Shown here: one piece after another, positions 17,523 through 26,183 of the stretch
How the letters are laid out: each line of letters opens with the position of its first letter
Numbering within the stretch: position 1 is the stretch's first letter
Source of the DNA: CBDCKR01 sp964572045
GTDB taxonomy: Bacteria; Gemmatimonadota; Gemmatimonadetes; Longimicrobiales; Gaopeijiaceae
NCBI GenBank assembly: GCA_964572045.1
Contig: CAZNEI010000016.1
Location: forward strand, 1 to 43,441
Length of the DNA stretch: 43,441 bases
Reading direction: 5' to 3'
Position numbers and translations under genes: made by a program
The notes under the pieces: model-generated
Told to the model about the DNA's origin: nothing
Seen by the model: the letters and a program-made list of their open reading frames with translations, nothing else
The model's database searches: none

Positions 17523-18782
17523 ATGGAGCACTTGAAGAGCACCGACCCCGAGATCTTCGAGGCGATCCGAGCCGAAGCCACACGCCAGTCCGGGCAACTG
17601 GAGCTCATCGCCAGCGAGAATTTCGTCTCCCATGCCGTTCTCGAGGCTATGGGGAACGTCATGGCGAACAAGTATGCCGAAGGCTTGCCCGGCAGGCGGT
17701 ACTACGGCGGCTGCGAGCACGTGGACACAGCCGAGGAGCTCGCGCGAGACCGCGCGATAGGACTCTTTGGGGCGGAACACGCCAACGTGCAGGCCCATTC
17801 TGGCGCTCAAGCCAACATGGCTGCGTATTTCGCGTTCCTTGAGCCCGGGGACACGATTCTCGGTATGGACCTCAGCCACGGCGGCCACCTGACGCACGGA
17901 TCGCCGGTCAATTTCAGCGGTCGGCTCTTTGAGGTGGTCTCCTACGGAGTGCGAGAGTCCGACGGGCGCATCGACTACGACGCCGTTCGTACGCGCGCCC
18001 GCGAGACGCGGCCCAAGATGATCATCGCAGGAGCGAGCGCCTACCCGCGCTTCATCGACTTCGAGGCGTTCGGCGAGATCGCGCAGGAAGTCGGCGCCGT
18101 CATGCTCGTCGACATGGCCCATATCGCGGGCCTCGTGGCTGCCGGCGTACATCCGAGCCCTGTGGCTCACTCCGACGTTGTGACGACGACCACCCACAAG
18201 ACCCTTCGGGGCCCCCGAGGGGGGCTGATTCTCTGCAAGAGGGAACACGCGCGGGTTATCGACAAATCAGTCTTTCCCGGTACTCAGGGAGGGCCTCTGA
18301 TGCACATCATCGCCGCAAAGGCCGTGGCGCTGAGAGAAGCCCAGGAGCCCGACTTCAGGTACTACCAGCGACAGATCGTCGCCAACGCCCGGGCCCTTGC
18401 CGAGGGGTTGTCGGAGCACGGTTTCTTCCTGGTCGGCGGCGGCACGGACAACCACTTGCTCCTCTTGGACCTTCGGAAGAGCCACAAGGGCCTCACGGGC
18501 AAGGAGGCGGAGCGGGCACTGGAACTCGCGGGGATGACCGTGAACAAGAACACGGTGCCCGGCGAGACACGCTCCCCGTTCGTCACGTCCGGGCTCCGTA
18601 TCGGGGTGTCCGCCGTGACCACCCGAGGGCTTCGAGAGGGGGCCATGCGGAAGATTGCTGATTGGATCGCCGGCGTATTGGACGCCCCAACCGACGATGA
18701 GGTCCTCCGGCGTGTGCGCTTGCAGGTCGAAGAGATCAGCCGGGCTTTCCCGCTCTATCCTGAACTGGCTGATCCAGCGTGA
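17523..18782 (+). CDS. glyA: Serine hydroxymethyltransferase
   Basis: This is a 419-residue PLP enzyme that interconverts serine and glycine with tetrahydrofolate and so supplies one-carbon units. PLP would bind Lys226 in the TTTTHKTLRGPRGG motif. ELIASENFVS near the N terminus, GRRYYGGCEHVD, HSGAQANMAAY and VDMAHIAGLVAAG are all present. Its length is normal. It starts at ATG 17523, 45 bases after the leucine dehydrogenase gene, and no riboswitch fits in that gap. Confidence 0.97.
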   Translation: MEHLKSTDPEIFEAIRAEATRQSGQLELIASENFVSHAVLEAMGNVMANKYAEGLPGRRYYGGCEHVDTAEELARDRAIGLFGAEHANVQAHSGAQANMAAYFAFLEPGDTILGMDLSHGGHLTHGSPVNFSGRLFEVVSYGVRESDGRIDYDAVRTRARETRPKMIIAGASAYPRFIDFEAFGEIAQEVGAVMLVDMAHIAGLVAAGVHPSPVAHSDVVTTTTHKTLRGPRGGLILCKREHARVIDKSVFPGTQGGPLMHIIAAKAVALREAQEPDFRYYQRQIVANARALAEGLSEHGFFLVGGGTDNHLLLLDLRKSHKGLTGKEAERALELAGMTVNKNTVPGETRSPFVTSGLRIGVSAVTTRGLREGAMRKIADWIAGVLDAPTDDEVLRRVRLQVEEISRAFPLYPELADPA

Positions 18783-18843
18783 AGGGACACCACTAGCCTG
18801 TGTCGGCCTAGCGCCAGGGCGGCGAGGACGTAACATTTCCGAC

Positions 18844-19224
18844 ATGACCGAGCTTCAATTCGCCGAGGAGGTCCTGGACCGGCTCCAGGAAAAGCACCCC
18901 CGCTTTCACGGGAAAGCGTACCTCTTTCTGCTTTCGTCCCTCCACCACGTCATGGAAGGGCTTGACAAGCCTCGGCACATCTCGGGCCAAGAGTTGGCCG
19001 ACGGCGTGCGTCGTCTCGCCTTGCATCGCTTTGGACCGATGGCCCGGACCGTTCTCCAGCATTGGGGCATCCACACGACCGAAGACCTCGGCGCCGTCGT
19101 CTTCGCCCTCGTCGACTGCGGTGTACTGATCAGGCAAGACGGCGACAGCCCCGAGGATTTTCGAGACGTCTTCGATTTTGAAGAGGCGTTTGAGCTGGAT
19201 TATCCCTGGAGTCCGGGGATTTGA
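18844..19224 (+). CDS. Minf_1886 family protein of unknown function
   Basis: This 126-residue protein resembles the small Minf_1886 family known from Verrucomicrobia, Planctomycetes and related groups. The shared features I see are FAEEVLDRLQEKHPRFHGKAYLFLL near the start, a central RHISGQELADGVRRLALHRFGPMA segment and the end with FRDVFDFEEAFE. It has no signal peptide, membrane segment or metal motif, and the role of the family is unknown. It lies between glyA and a small zinc-ribbon gene. The start ATG 18844 fits the family length. Confidence 0.7.
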   Translation: MTELQFAEEVLDRLQEKHPRFHGKAYLFLLSSLHHVMEGLDKPRHISGQELADGVRRLALHRFGPMARTVLQHWGIHTTEDLGAVVFALVDCGVLIRQDGDSPEDFRDVFDFEEAFELDYPWSPGI

Positions 19225-19339
19225 TGAGCCGGCGTTTCGACCCTTCGTTCGCGCAGTGCAGCGGAGTAGCGCCCCCGTGTCGTTCGGACGCGCCGGCACA
19301 GGGCCTGTGGAGATCAGAACGCTGTCGGGAGCGGTGAAT

Positions 19340-19537
19340 ATGCCGGAAGAATCTGGGTTTCCTCCTTGCCAGAAGTGCGGTTCGGGAATCCTGCTGCCCC
19401 TTTCGGATTACGGACGCGACGGCGCTGCGATCCGCTATAAGGCCTGGGTGTGCTCCAACCCTCAGTGCGGGTTCAACATCCGGATCGACAATGGCGAGAT
19501 CTCGCTGGGACGCAGCATCGGTCAGAGCTACAAGTAG
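19340..19537 (+). CDS. Small zinc-ribbon protein
   Basis: This 65-residue protein has two cysteine pairs, Cys10-x2-Cys13 and Cys38-x4-Cys43, that can hold one zinc. The segment LPLSDYGRDGAAIRYKAWVC lies between them and a polar end (NGEISLGRS) follows. I recall similar short proteins in Gemmatimonadota genomes, but no function is known. The frame is open further upstream, where it would overlap the previous gene. ATG 19340 is chosen because GGGAG lies about 8 bases before it and the protein then begins just before the first cysteine pair. A nucleic-acid or protein-binding role is a guess from the fold. Confidence 0.7.
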   Translation: MPEESGFPPCQKCGSGILLPLSDYGRDGAAIRYKAWVCSNPQCGFNIRIDNGEISLGRSIGQSYK

Positions 19538-19660
19538 GCACCCGGGCCGCTCCTCCGGTCCGACCTGCGCTCCTCGCCTGCCGGCGGTTTGTCCTGTTGG
19601 ACCTGCCGCCTGTGACCTCGGCGCTGGCTCGACGGGCCCCGGGTGGAGCAGCCCGGTCGC

Positions 19661-21223
19661 ATGACCGCAACTCCGATCCGGCCCTACGGACGCCGAGCTG
19701 TGTGGGCCCCGACGGGGACCGAAGCGACCGCCTTCGACCGCATGGCTATCAAAGAAAAGCGGGTGCCGCAGGCAACCCTGATGGAGTGCGCGGGCCGGTC
19801 CGCGGCGCAGGTCTTGGATCGACTCTTCCCTCGGGGCGACGTGGTAGCGGTGATCGGCGCCGGAAACAACGGGGGGGACGCCCTCGTGCTCCTCCGAACC
19901 TTACGCTCGTGGGGCAGGCGCGTGAAGGCTGTCCTGGTTGCGGATAGGTCCGCCGACGATCCCCTCCTCCACGGGTGGCAGTTGCCGATCCTAAGCGACG
20001 ACACCATGCCCGCTGCCTTGGCCGACACGGTTGTCGCGGTGGACGGGATCCTCGGCACCGGCATCAGGGGAGCGCCCCGAGCCCGTCAGGCCCGTGCCAT
20101 CCAACAGATCAACCGGTCCAATCGTCCGATCCTTGCACTGGACAGCCCCTCAGGGATAGACACCGACACAGGGCGGATCGCGGGGGATGCGGTGATGGCC
20201 CATGTGACCGTGGCTCTCGGGTGGCCGAAGCTCGGAACGCTCCTTCAGCCGGCCCGGGCCAAGGTCGGGCGGCTGATTGCCGTGGAGATCGGCTTTCCGC
20301 CGGCGCGTGCGCGCGCCTTCGGGGCCGCGGCTGCGACGCCCGCGTGGGCGTCCGCCGTGCGGCCGGTCCGTGATCCCGGGACGCACAAGAACCGCGTCGG
20401 GGTCTTGATGCTTGTGGCGGGCCGGTCCGGCATGGCGGGGGCAGCCGTCATGGCTGCAAGAGGTGCCCTGCGGGCGGGGGTCGGCCTCCTCAGAGTCGTG
20501 TCGGCAGCCGAGAACCGGGAGATCATCCAGGGCTCTGTGCCCGAGGCCGTATTCGTCCCCGTCGATGACCTTGGGGCGGTCCGAGACGCAGCCTCCGCCT
20601 CTGATGCGGTAGCCGCCGGGCCCGGCCTAGGAGGAGGAGCGGAGGGCGCCAGATCGCTCGACATCGTGCGAGAGGCTACGTCCGGCCGCCCGACCGTGCT
20701 CGATGCCGATGCGTTGAACCTTGCGGCTTCGGGCGAGGGCCCCAGCGTCGACGTTTGGGCACAGGGGCGAGAGGTGTTGGTGACCCCCCACCTCGGGGAG
20801 ATGAGGACTCTGGCCGGTAAGCCTGCGGGCACTATCGCGGATGACCGTATGGCCGCGGCCAGGGCCTTCGCGAGGCGCACGGGCGCCACCGTGCTTCTCA
20901 AGGGCCTGCCGTCCATCGTCGTCCCGCCGCGCGGCACTTGCCGAGTGGACACAGTGGGCAGCTCCGATCTCGCGGCGGGAGGCATCGGCGATGTGCTCAC
21001 TGGCGTTGCGGGAGCAATCCTCGCGCAAGGCGCCGAGGTCGACACGGCCGGAGCTCTGGCTCTCTACGTCACAGGACGGGCGGCGGCTCGCGCCGAGCGA
21101 GGACGTGCCCTCACTCCGTCCGACGTCATCGAGTCACTCGCCTCGGTTTGGGACGAGAGTGGCCCCGGACACACCGACTTGGATCTGCCGTTCGTGATCT
21201 TTGATCAGGACCCGGCAAGGTGA
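19661..21223 (+). CDS. nnr: Bifunctional NAD(P)H-hydrate epimerase / ADP-dependent dehydratase
   Basis: This 520-residue fusion repairs NADH and NADPH that have been hydrated at the nicotinamide ring. The N-terminal epimerase half (about 1-215) shows GAGNNGGDALV, DGILGTGIRG and DSPSGIDTDTG. The C-terminal ribokinase-like dehydratase half (about 235-510) shows LDADALN, TPHLGEMRTL, the LLKGLPSIV strand and the catalytic-loop motif AAGGIGDVLTG. The same fusion is found in E. coli YjeF. The ATG at 19661 is my choice; a GTG at 19643 would add 6 residues. The stop overlaps thiL (GTGA), a coupling that suggests a shared transcript. Confidence 0.93.
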   Translation: MTATPIRPYGRRAVWAPTGTEATAFDRMAIKEKRVPQATLMECAGRSAAQVLDRLFPRGDVVAVIGAGNNGGDALVLLRTLRSWGRRVKAVLVADRSADDPLLHGWQLPILSDDTMPAALADTVVAVDGILGTGIRGAPRARQARAIQQINRSNRPILALDSPSGIDTDTGRIAGDAVMAHVTVALGWPKLGTLLQPARAKVGRLIAVEIGFPPARARAFGAAAATPAWASAVRPVRDPGTHKNRVGVLMLVAGRSGMAGAAVMAARGALRAGVGLLRVVSAAENREIIQGSVPEAVFVPVDDLGAVRDAASASDAVAAGPGLGGGAEGARSLDIVREATSGRPTVLDADALNLAASGEGPSVDVWAQGREVLVTPHLGEMRTLAGKPAGTIADDRMAAARAFARRTGATVLLKGLPSIVVPPRGTCRVDTVGSSDLAAGGIGDVLTGVAGAILAQGAEVDTAGALALYVTGRAAARAERGRALTPSDVIESLASVWDESGPGHTDLDLPFVIFDQDPAR

Positions 21224-22242
21224 ACGCGCCAGGCTCCCTCGGAGATCCGGCGCGGAACCGAGTCACGCCGATGGGCCCGGGAACCGAGTTCGACCTCGTG
21301 CGGGCGCTTCTTCGCGGGGCGGGAGATCCGGGTGCCAAGGTGCTCGTGGGTCCCGGGGACGATGCCGCCGTGATCGATGTAGAGCAACTGGTTGTGAGTA
21401 CCGATGTATCTCTGGAGGACATACACTTCCGCAGGTCGTGGATATCACTCGAGGAGGCGGGCTTTAGGGCTGTCGTGGCGGCCGCGAGCGACCTTGCCGC
21501 GATGGCCGCGAGGCCGCTGGGAGTGCTCGTCTCGGCGGCGTGCGAGGCTGAGGGGGCCGCAGCCACGCTGGCCGAGCTGGGAAAGGGGATCCGTAGAGCC
21601 CTCACCGAACTCGGAGCAGAGCTGGTCGGCGGCGACCTCTCGGCTTCCCCGGGGCCGGTCCTGTTGGGTGTCACGGTGCTCGGTGAGGCCACCGATCCCG
21701 TGACCCGTCGCGGAGCCGAGGTGGGTGACGAGCTCTGGGTGACGGGCGTCCTGGGCGGCAGTGCGGGTGCGGTGCGGGCCTGGCAGGAAGGGAGGGAGCC
21801 GAGCCGGGGCCTGCGCGAGGCCTTCGCGCGTCCGTCGGCCCGCATCAGGGAGGCGTGCTGGCTCTCGGAGCGCGCTGAGATCCACGCCATGATCGACGTC
21901 TCGGACGGTCTCGAGGCAGATGCGGGGCACCTTGCGGCCGCGTCGGGCGTGCGGATGGAAATCACGGCTGACCGGCTCCCTCTCCATCCCGAGTTGCCGC
22001 CTGCAGATGCGCCGATGATCGCTTTGAGGGGTGGAGAGGATTACGAACTCTGTATCGTTTCGGCACCGCGAGCCTTGGAGGGCCTGGATGCGGCCTTTGA
22101 GAAGCACTTTGGCGTGCGGCTCACCAAGGTGGGCTCGGTCCAGAGGGGGGCGGGAGTGAGCTTGGAACCCCGGGACCACAGCTTCAGAGACGCCGGGGGC
22201 GCTGGCTTCGATCACTTCTTCTCCAGAGAGCCGTCGTGCTGA
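21220..22242 (+). CDS. thiL: Thiamine-monophosphate kinase
   Basis: This 340-residue ThiL phosphorylates thiamine monophosphate to the active diphosphate. An N-terminal AIR-synthase-like domain carries VGPGDDAAVI, STDVSLEDIHF and SDLAAMAARP. The central GGDLS and the C-terminal MIDVSDGLEADAGHLA and LRGGEDYEL motifs are those of ATP- and Mg-binding in the family. It starts at GTG 21220 within the nnr stop and ends 7 bases inside plsC. No other thiamine gene is in the window. Confidence 0.93.
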   Translation: MNAPGSLGDPARNRVTPMGPGTEFDLVRALLRGAGDPGAKVLVGPGDDAAVIDVEQLVVSTDVSLEDIHFRRSWISLEEAGFRAVVAAASDLAAMAARPLGVLVSAACEAEGAAATLAELGKGIRRALTELGAELVGGDLSASPGPVLLGVTVLGEATDPVTRRGAEVGDELWVTGVLGGSAGAVRAWQEGREPSRGLREAFARPSARIREACWLSERAEIHAMIDVSDGLEADAGHLAAASGVRMEITADRLPLHPELPPADAPMIALRGGEDYELCIVSAPRALEGLDAAFEKHFGVRLTKVGSVQRGAGVSLEPRDHSFRDAGGAGFDHFFSREPSC

Positions 22243-23021
22243 GGCCGATCTGGGTCCTGGGGGTGGGGGCTCTCCTGACCTTCTGGCACGCGGGGAAGGT
22301 CTTCCTCCTGTCCTATATCGGCACCCAAAGGGCGTTATGCCGCGCGTGCGCTCCAACAGCGCGTGCGTGGGCGAGGAGCATCCTCAGGATCGCCGGCGTC
22401 CCGGTCACCGTGGAGGGGGCTGAGAACCTCGACTCCGTGGACGGCGCGGCCATCATCGTGTCGAATCACGAGTCGTGGTTCGACGTATTCGCGCTCGCAG
22501 GCTGGTTGCCGGTTGATGCCCGGTTCCTGGCGAAGAGGGAGTTATCAGCGATTCCGATCTTCGGGAGGGCATGGCGGGTGTGCGGCCACGTCTCCATCGA
22601 CCGACGGGATTACGTGTCTGCGATCGAATCCCTGACCGAGGCCGGAAGGAAGATCCGGGACCAAGGCCTCCACATGGTCCTGTTCGCCGAGGGGACCCGG
22701 TCGGTCGAGGGGAACCTCCAACCGTTCAAGAAGGGGCCCTTCGTCCTGGCCATCCAAGGCCAGGTCCCGATCGTGCCCGTGGGCATAGTCGGAACGCGGC
22801 CGGTGATGCCCAAGGGCTCGTACAGAATCGGTCGGGGTGAGATCTTGATCCGCATCGGCGAGCCGATCGACGTGTCGGGCATGGTACATGCCGACCGGAA
22901 CCACCTGAGGAAGGTGACGCGCGAGGCCGTCGCACGCCTCCGGGGGGGTGAGGGCCGCACCTCATCGCTTCCGGGCGAGGAACCCGTGGACCTGCGGTGG
23001 GGTCACGGAGCCCGTCCCTGA
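22236..23021 (+). CDS. plsC: 1-acyl-sn-glycerol-3-phosphate acyltransferase
   Basis: This 261-residue membrane acyltransferase adds the second acyl chain in phosphatidic acid synthesis. A hydrophobic N-terminal segment (about 4-28) should anchor it. The catalytic NHESWFD at 77-83 is the H-x4-D motif. LFAEGTRS and VPIVPVGIVGT are the later substrate-binding blocks. The start is GTG 22236, which overlaps thiL by 7 bases. A charged tail of about 30 residues follows the domain. A glycerol-3-phosphate or other lyso-lipid substrate cannot be excluded, but the motif spacing fits PlsC. Confidence 0.88.
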   Translation: MLRPIWVLGVGALLTFWHAGKVFLLSYIGTQRALCRACAPTARAWARSILRIAGVPVTVEGAENLDSVDGAAIIVSNHESWFDVFALAGWLPVDARFLAKRELSAIPIFGRAWRVCGHVSIDRRDYVSAIESLTEAGRKIRDQGLHMVLFAEGTRSVEGNLQPFKKGPFVLAIQGQVPIVPVGIVGTRPVMPKGSYRIGRGEILIRIGEPIDVSGMVHADRNHLRKVTREAVARLRGGEGRTSSLPGEEPVDLRWGHGARP

Positions 23022-23073
23022 AGTGACGCCACGGCCGGATGCGGGCCGGCCCTTGGAGAGGAGATGACAGAGC

Positions 23074-24354
23074 GTGTCGGCGATCATCGAAATCCGAGGC
23101 CGGGAGATTCTCGACTCGCGCGGGAATCCGACGGTGGAGGCCGAAGTGCTCCTCGAGTCGGGTGTTCGGGGGCGTGCGGCCGTGCCGAGTGGAGCGTCCA
23201 CGGGGGAGCACGAAGCCTTCGAGCGCCGCGATGGAGATCCGGACCGGTACATGGGCAAGGGCGTGAGGCACGCCGTCAAGGCCATCAGGACGGAGATCCG
23301 CGATGCGATACGAGGATTCGAGGTTCGAGAGCAGCGGAACATCGACCGCGCGATGATCGATCTGGACGGCACGCCGAACAAGGCCCGCTTGGGAGCCAAC
23401 GCCATCCTCGCCGTCTCCGTGGCTGCAGCTCGGGCCTCGGCAAGCGAGAGCCAGATGCCCCTCTACAGGTATCTCGGTGGCATCGATTCGAATCTGCTCC
23501 CCGTGCCGATGATGAACATCCTAAACGGTGGGGCCCACGCGCCCAACAACGTGGACATCCAAGAGTTCATGGTCATGCCCGTCGGGTTCGACACGTTCTC
23601 TGAAGGGCTGCGCTGTGGCGTGGAGGTCTTCCACAACCTCAAGAGAGTGCTGGCGGAGAAGGGTCTGAACACGGCGGTGGGTGACGAGGGCGGTTTCGCT
23701 CCCGACTTGCGTAACAACGAGGAGGCCGTCGAGATGATCCTGCGCGCTATCGAGCGGGCCGGATTCGCGCCGGGTGACGACGTGGTCCTAGCCATCGACG
23801 CTGCTGCCAGCGAGTGGGTCGACGGGGACGAATACAGGTTCCGGTGGTCCTCCCGGGAGTGTCTCGACGCCGGAGGCATTATCGAGTTCTGGGCCGACTG
23901 GATCGACCGTTATCCGATCCGCTCGCTCGAAGATCCCCTGGGAGAGAACGATTGGGAGGGGTGGAAGCACCTCACAGATGCCCTGGGGGGGCGCGTACAG
24001 ATCGTGGGCGACGACATCTTTGTCACCCACGTCAAGAAGCTCGAGAGAGGAGTGCGGAACGGGGTCGCCAATGCTGTCTTGGTCAAGGCCAACCAGATCG
24101 GCACCCTCTCCGAGACTCTGCAGACGATGCAGCTTGCCGGGGACTCGGGATACAGTTGCGTCGTCTCGCACCGATCCGGCGAAACCGAGGATACTCTGAT
24201 CGCCGATCTTGCGGTTGCCACCGGATCGGGGCAAATCAAGACAGGGAGCGCGAGTCGAACGGATCGGGTGGCGAAATACAACCAGCTTCTCAGGATCGAG
24301 GAGACCTTGGGCGACTCTGCAGCGTATCCGGGATGGAGCCTGTGGGCCGGGTGA
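23074..24354 (+). CDS. eno: Enolase
   Basis: This 426-residue enolase interconverts 2-phosphoglycerate and phosphoenolpyruvate in glycolysis. It shows the family start IIEIRGREILDSRGNPTVE, GASTGEHEA, the VGDEGGFAPD loop, EDPLGENDWEGW, LVKANQIGTLSET and SHRSGETED, which include the metal ligands and catalytic lysine. The GTG at 23074 has AGGAG about 10 bases upstream. The last codon overlaps the start of the FtsB-like gene, an arrangement that is very common in bacteria. Confidence 0.98.
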   Translation: MSAIIEIRGREILDSRGNPTVEAEVLLESGVRGRAAVPSGASTGEHEAFERRDGDPDRYMGKGVRHAVKAIRTEIRDAIRGFEVREQRNIDRAMIDLDGTPNKARLGANAILAVSVAAARASASESQMPLYRYLGGIDSNLLPVPMMNILNGGAHAPNNVDIQEFMVMPVGFDTFSEGLRCGVEVFHNLKRVLAEKGLNTAVGDEGGFAPDLRNNEEAVEMILRAIERAGFAPGDDVVLAIDAAASEWVDGDEYRFRWSSRECLDAGGIIEFWADWIDRYPIRSLEDPLGENDWEGWKHLTDALGGRVQIVGDDIFVTHVKKLERGVRNGVANAVLVKANQIGTLSETLQTMQLAGDSGYSCVVSHRSGETEDTLIADLAVATGSGQIKTGSASRTDRVAKYNQLLRIEETLGDSAAYPGWSLWAG

Positions 24355-24647
24355 GGCCGTTCATCCTCTCGGCCTTGATCGGCATCGCCGCGTACTTTGC
24401 GGTATTCGGGGGCGAGTACTCGCTCCTCGATGTCCGTCGGGCGAGAGCCGAGCGCGCGGCGGAAGCCCAGCGCCTGGCGGAGCTCAGGCGCGTGAACGAC
24501 TCACTGCGAGCGTGGGCCGATTCCTTGGAGGTGGACTCGGCCACGATCGAGCGGATCGCGAGGGAGCGGTACGGCATGATCCGCGAGGGAGAGGTCCTCT
24601 ATCGGATCGCCCGCCCCGACTCCTCTGCGGACGCGGACGGCCGGTGA
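24351..24647 (+). CDS. FtsB/DivIC-type septum formation initiator
   Basis: This 98-residue protein has one N-terminal membrane helix (about residues 4-20). A coiled coil rich in Arg, Ala and Glu follows (about 25-65). The family end ARERYGMIREGEVLYRI matches FtsB/DivIC, small bitopic proteins of the divisome. The gene lies right behind enolase, as ftsB does in many genomes, which supports the call. GTG 24351 overlaps the eno stop; an ATG at 24333 would add 6 residues. Confidence 0.85.
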   Translation: MRPFILSALIGIAAYFAVFGGEYSLLDVRRARAERAAEAQRLAELRRVNDSLRAWADSLEVDSATIERIARERYGMIREGEVLYRIARPDSSADADGR

Positions 24648-24657
24648 GGAGTGGGAA

Positions 24658-24673
24658 GGCCCCCTCAAGGGCC
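24658..24673. terminator. Weak hairpin at the convergent gene ends
   Basis: GGCCC-cctcaa-GGGCC spans the junction between the FtsB-like gene and the slipin gene, inside the slipin 3' end. It could act on both strands, but neither side has a T-run, so a terminator role is uncertain. Confidence 0.25.
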
Positions 24674-25651
24674 GCCGGATCCCGACTGGGGCGCCTCTCG
24701 CTCTCCATCGCCCTCCTTCGCATCCGAACCCTCGGTGGATACCGAGGTCTCGTCGTCGCCACGCCCGCCGCTCTTCAGGCCGAGCAGTGCCTTCGACGCC
24801 TCGACCAGCACGGCCTGGTTGCTCCCCTCCATCCGCCCCGAGCTCGTGCCGCCCGCCTTGAGCGCCTCGGTTGAGGGTCGCTCGCCCGACTTCCACCGGT
24901 CGGCCGCCTCGACGATCGGTTGGAACAGATCCATCGGGATGGGAAAGACCGTAGTGGAGTTGTTCTCGGCCGCGATCTCGATCACTGTCTGCAAGAACCG
25001 GAGCTGGATCGCGACCGGATAGTGTTGGATGATCTCCGCGGCCTCAGCGAGCTTTGCGGCGGCTTGAGCCTCACCGGCGGCCGCGATCACCTTGCCGCGA
25101 CGCTCCCGCTCCGCCTCGGCCTGCTTGGCCATAGCACGCTTCATCTCGTGGGGCAGGTCGATATCCTTGATCTCGACCGCCGTGACCTCGATCCCCCAGT
25201 GATCCGTTCCCTGGTCGATGATGCCGCGAACGACCTCGTTGATCTGTTCACGCTCGGCGAGCAGCTCGTCGAGCTCGGACTGGCCGATGACGCTTCGCAG
25301 AGTGGTCTGGGCCAGTTGGCTCGTCGCGAAGTAGTAGTCCTCAATCTCGACAACGGCCTTCGCGGGATCCGCCACTCGAAAGTACACAACCGCGTTCACT
25401 TTGACGCTGACATTGTCCTTGGTGATGGTGTCCTGGGGTGCGATATCGAGTGCCACGATGCGGAGGTCCATCCGCTTCATGCGTTCGATGCCGAAGGGCA
25501 CGAGAAAGATGAGTCCGGGGCCCTTGGCGCGGGTGAGTTTGCCGAGTCGGAAGACGACGCCTCTCTGGTATTCGAAGAGGATCCGTAGGCTGGAGAGCAA
25601 AGCCACGACCGCCACAACCGCCGCAGGGATGAGAAGACCCCCAAAGTCCAT
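24665..25651 (-). CDS. Slipin (SPFH/band 7 family membrane protein)
   Basis: This 328-residue protein has an N-terminal membrane hairpin or helix (about 5-22). The SPFH domain follows, with EYQRGVVFRLGKL, GPGLIFLVPFGIERM, VSVKVNAVVYFRV and TTLRSVIGQSELDELL. An Ala/Glu-rich helix comes next, and an acidic, Ser/Gly-rich tail of about 70 residues is longer than in usual slipins. Slipins form rings on the inner membrane and often pair with an NfeD protease-like partner; no NfeD gene is nearby. It is the only protein gene on the - strand. ATG 25649-25651 has GGAG just before it. It converges on the FtsB-like gene with 17 bases between the stops. Confidence 0.9.
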   Translation of the reverse strand: MDFGGLLIPAAVVAVVALLSSLRILFEYQRGVVFRLGKLTRAKGPGLIFLVPFGIERMKRMDLRIVALDIAPQDTITKDNVSVKVNAVVYFRVADPAKAVVEIEDYYFATSQLAQTTLRSVIGQSELDELLAEREQINEVVRGIIDQGTDHWGIEVTAVEIKDIDLPHEMKRAMAKQAEAERERRGKVIAAAGEAQAAAKLAEAAEIIQHYPVAIQLRFLQTVIEIAAENNSTTVFPIPMDLFQPIVEAADRWKSGERPSTEALKAGGTSSGRMEGSNQAVLVEASKALLGLKSGGRGDDETSVSTEGSDAKEGDGEREAPQSGSGGP

Positions 25652-25860
25652 AACCAACTCCCGATCTCGAGGAATGCTCCGGCTCGAACGGCCATACGAT
25701 GTGGGCGCCTCAAGAGCATACCCCATCTCGGCCGGGATGGTTTGCCGGGACCCAAGCGGGGGGCGTGCGGGGCGAGTCCGTCCGAGCGGCGTTTCTGGGG
25801 AGCAGAGCGGCTGGCTTGACGCCTCCGTGGACTTCTTCGAGCTTTCGGGACGCGGCACAT

Positions 25861-25934
25861 GGCGGAGTAGCTCAGCTGGTTAGAGCAGCGGAATCATAAT
25901 CCGCGTGTCGGGGGTTCGAGTCCCTCCTCCGCTA
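25861..25934 (+). tRNA. tRNA-Met (CAU), elongator type
   Basis: This 74-base cloverleaf has acceptor arms GGCGGAG / CTCCGCT (one G-U at the end), the D arm GCTC...GAGC and an anticodon stem GCGGA / TCCGC around a loop with CAT. The T arm is GGGGG / TCCCT-like around TTCGAGT. The CCA end is not encoded. The body matches common elongator tRNA-Met sequences that I recall. A lysidine-modified tRNA-Ile is the other reading of a CAU anticodon and would be the substrate of the TilS encoded downstream. Confidence 0.9.
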
Positions 25935-26183
25935 CTCCCGGTGAAGCATTGCGGGGGCGGCCCTTCGGAAGGATCCAGGGGCAGGTCGTTCGCCGGCCGT
26001 GGGGTCGGGCCGCTCACAAGCCTCGGTCCCTACCGGTCTCTGATCGTCGATGGGACTCCGCCGAGGTCCACCGCTCAGGGCCGATCTCTGTGAGCGTGGA
26101 GTAGCGGTCCAACGACTTCCTTCCCTAAGTTGCCGAGTCGCCCCAAGCCGTTGGTCCTCAACCCACCCAGAGGTGTCGCAGAC

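Noticed and set aside
19178..19339. Upstream extension of the small zinc-ribbon gene
   Set aside because: The frame is open but overlaps the previous gene, the added residues look non-coding, and ATG 19340 has a proper ribosome site.
26011..26096. Inverted repeat CGCTCACA (26011-26018) and TGTGAGCG (26089-26096)
   Set aside because: The arms are perfect but 70 bases apart, with no pairing beyond 8 bases. I take it as chance, and it does not match the Rex box.
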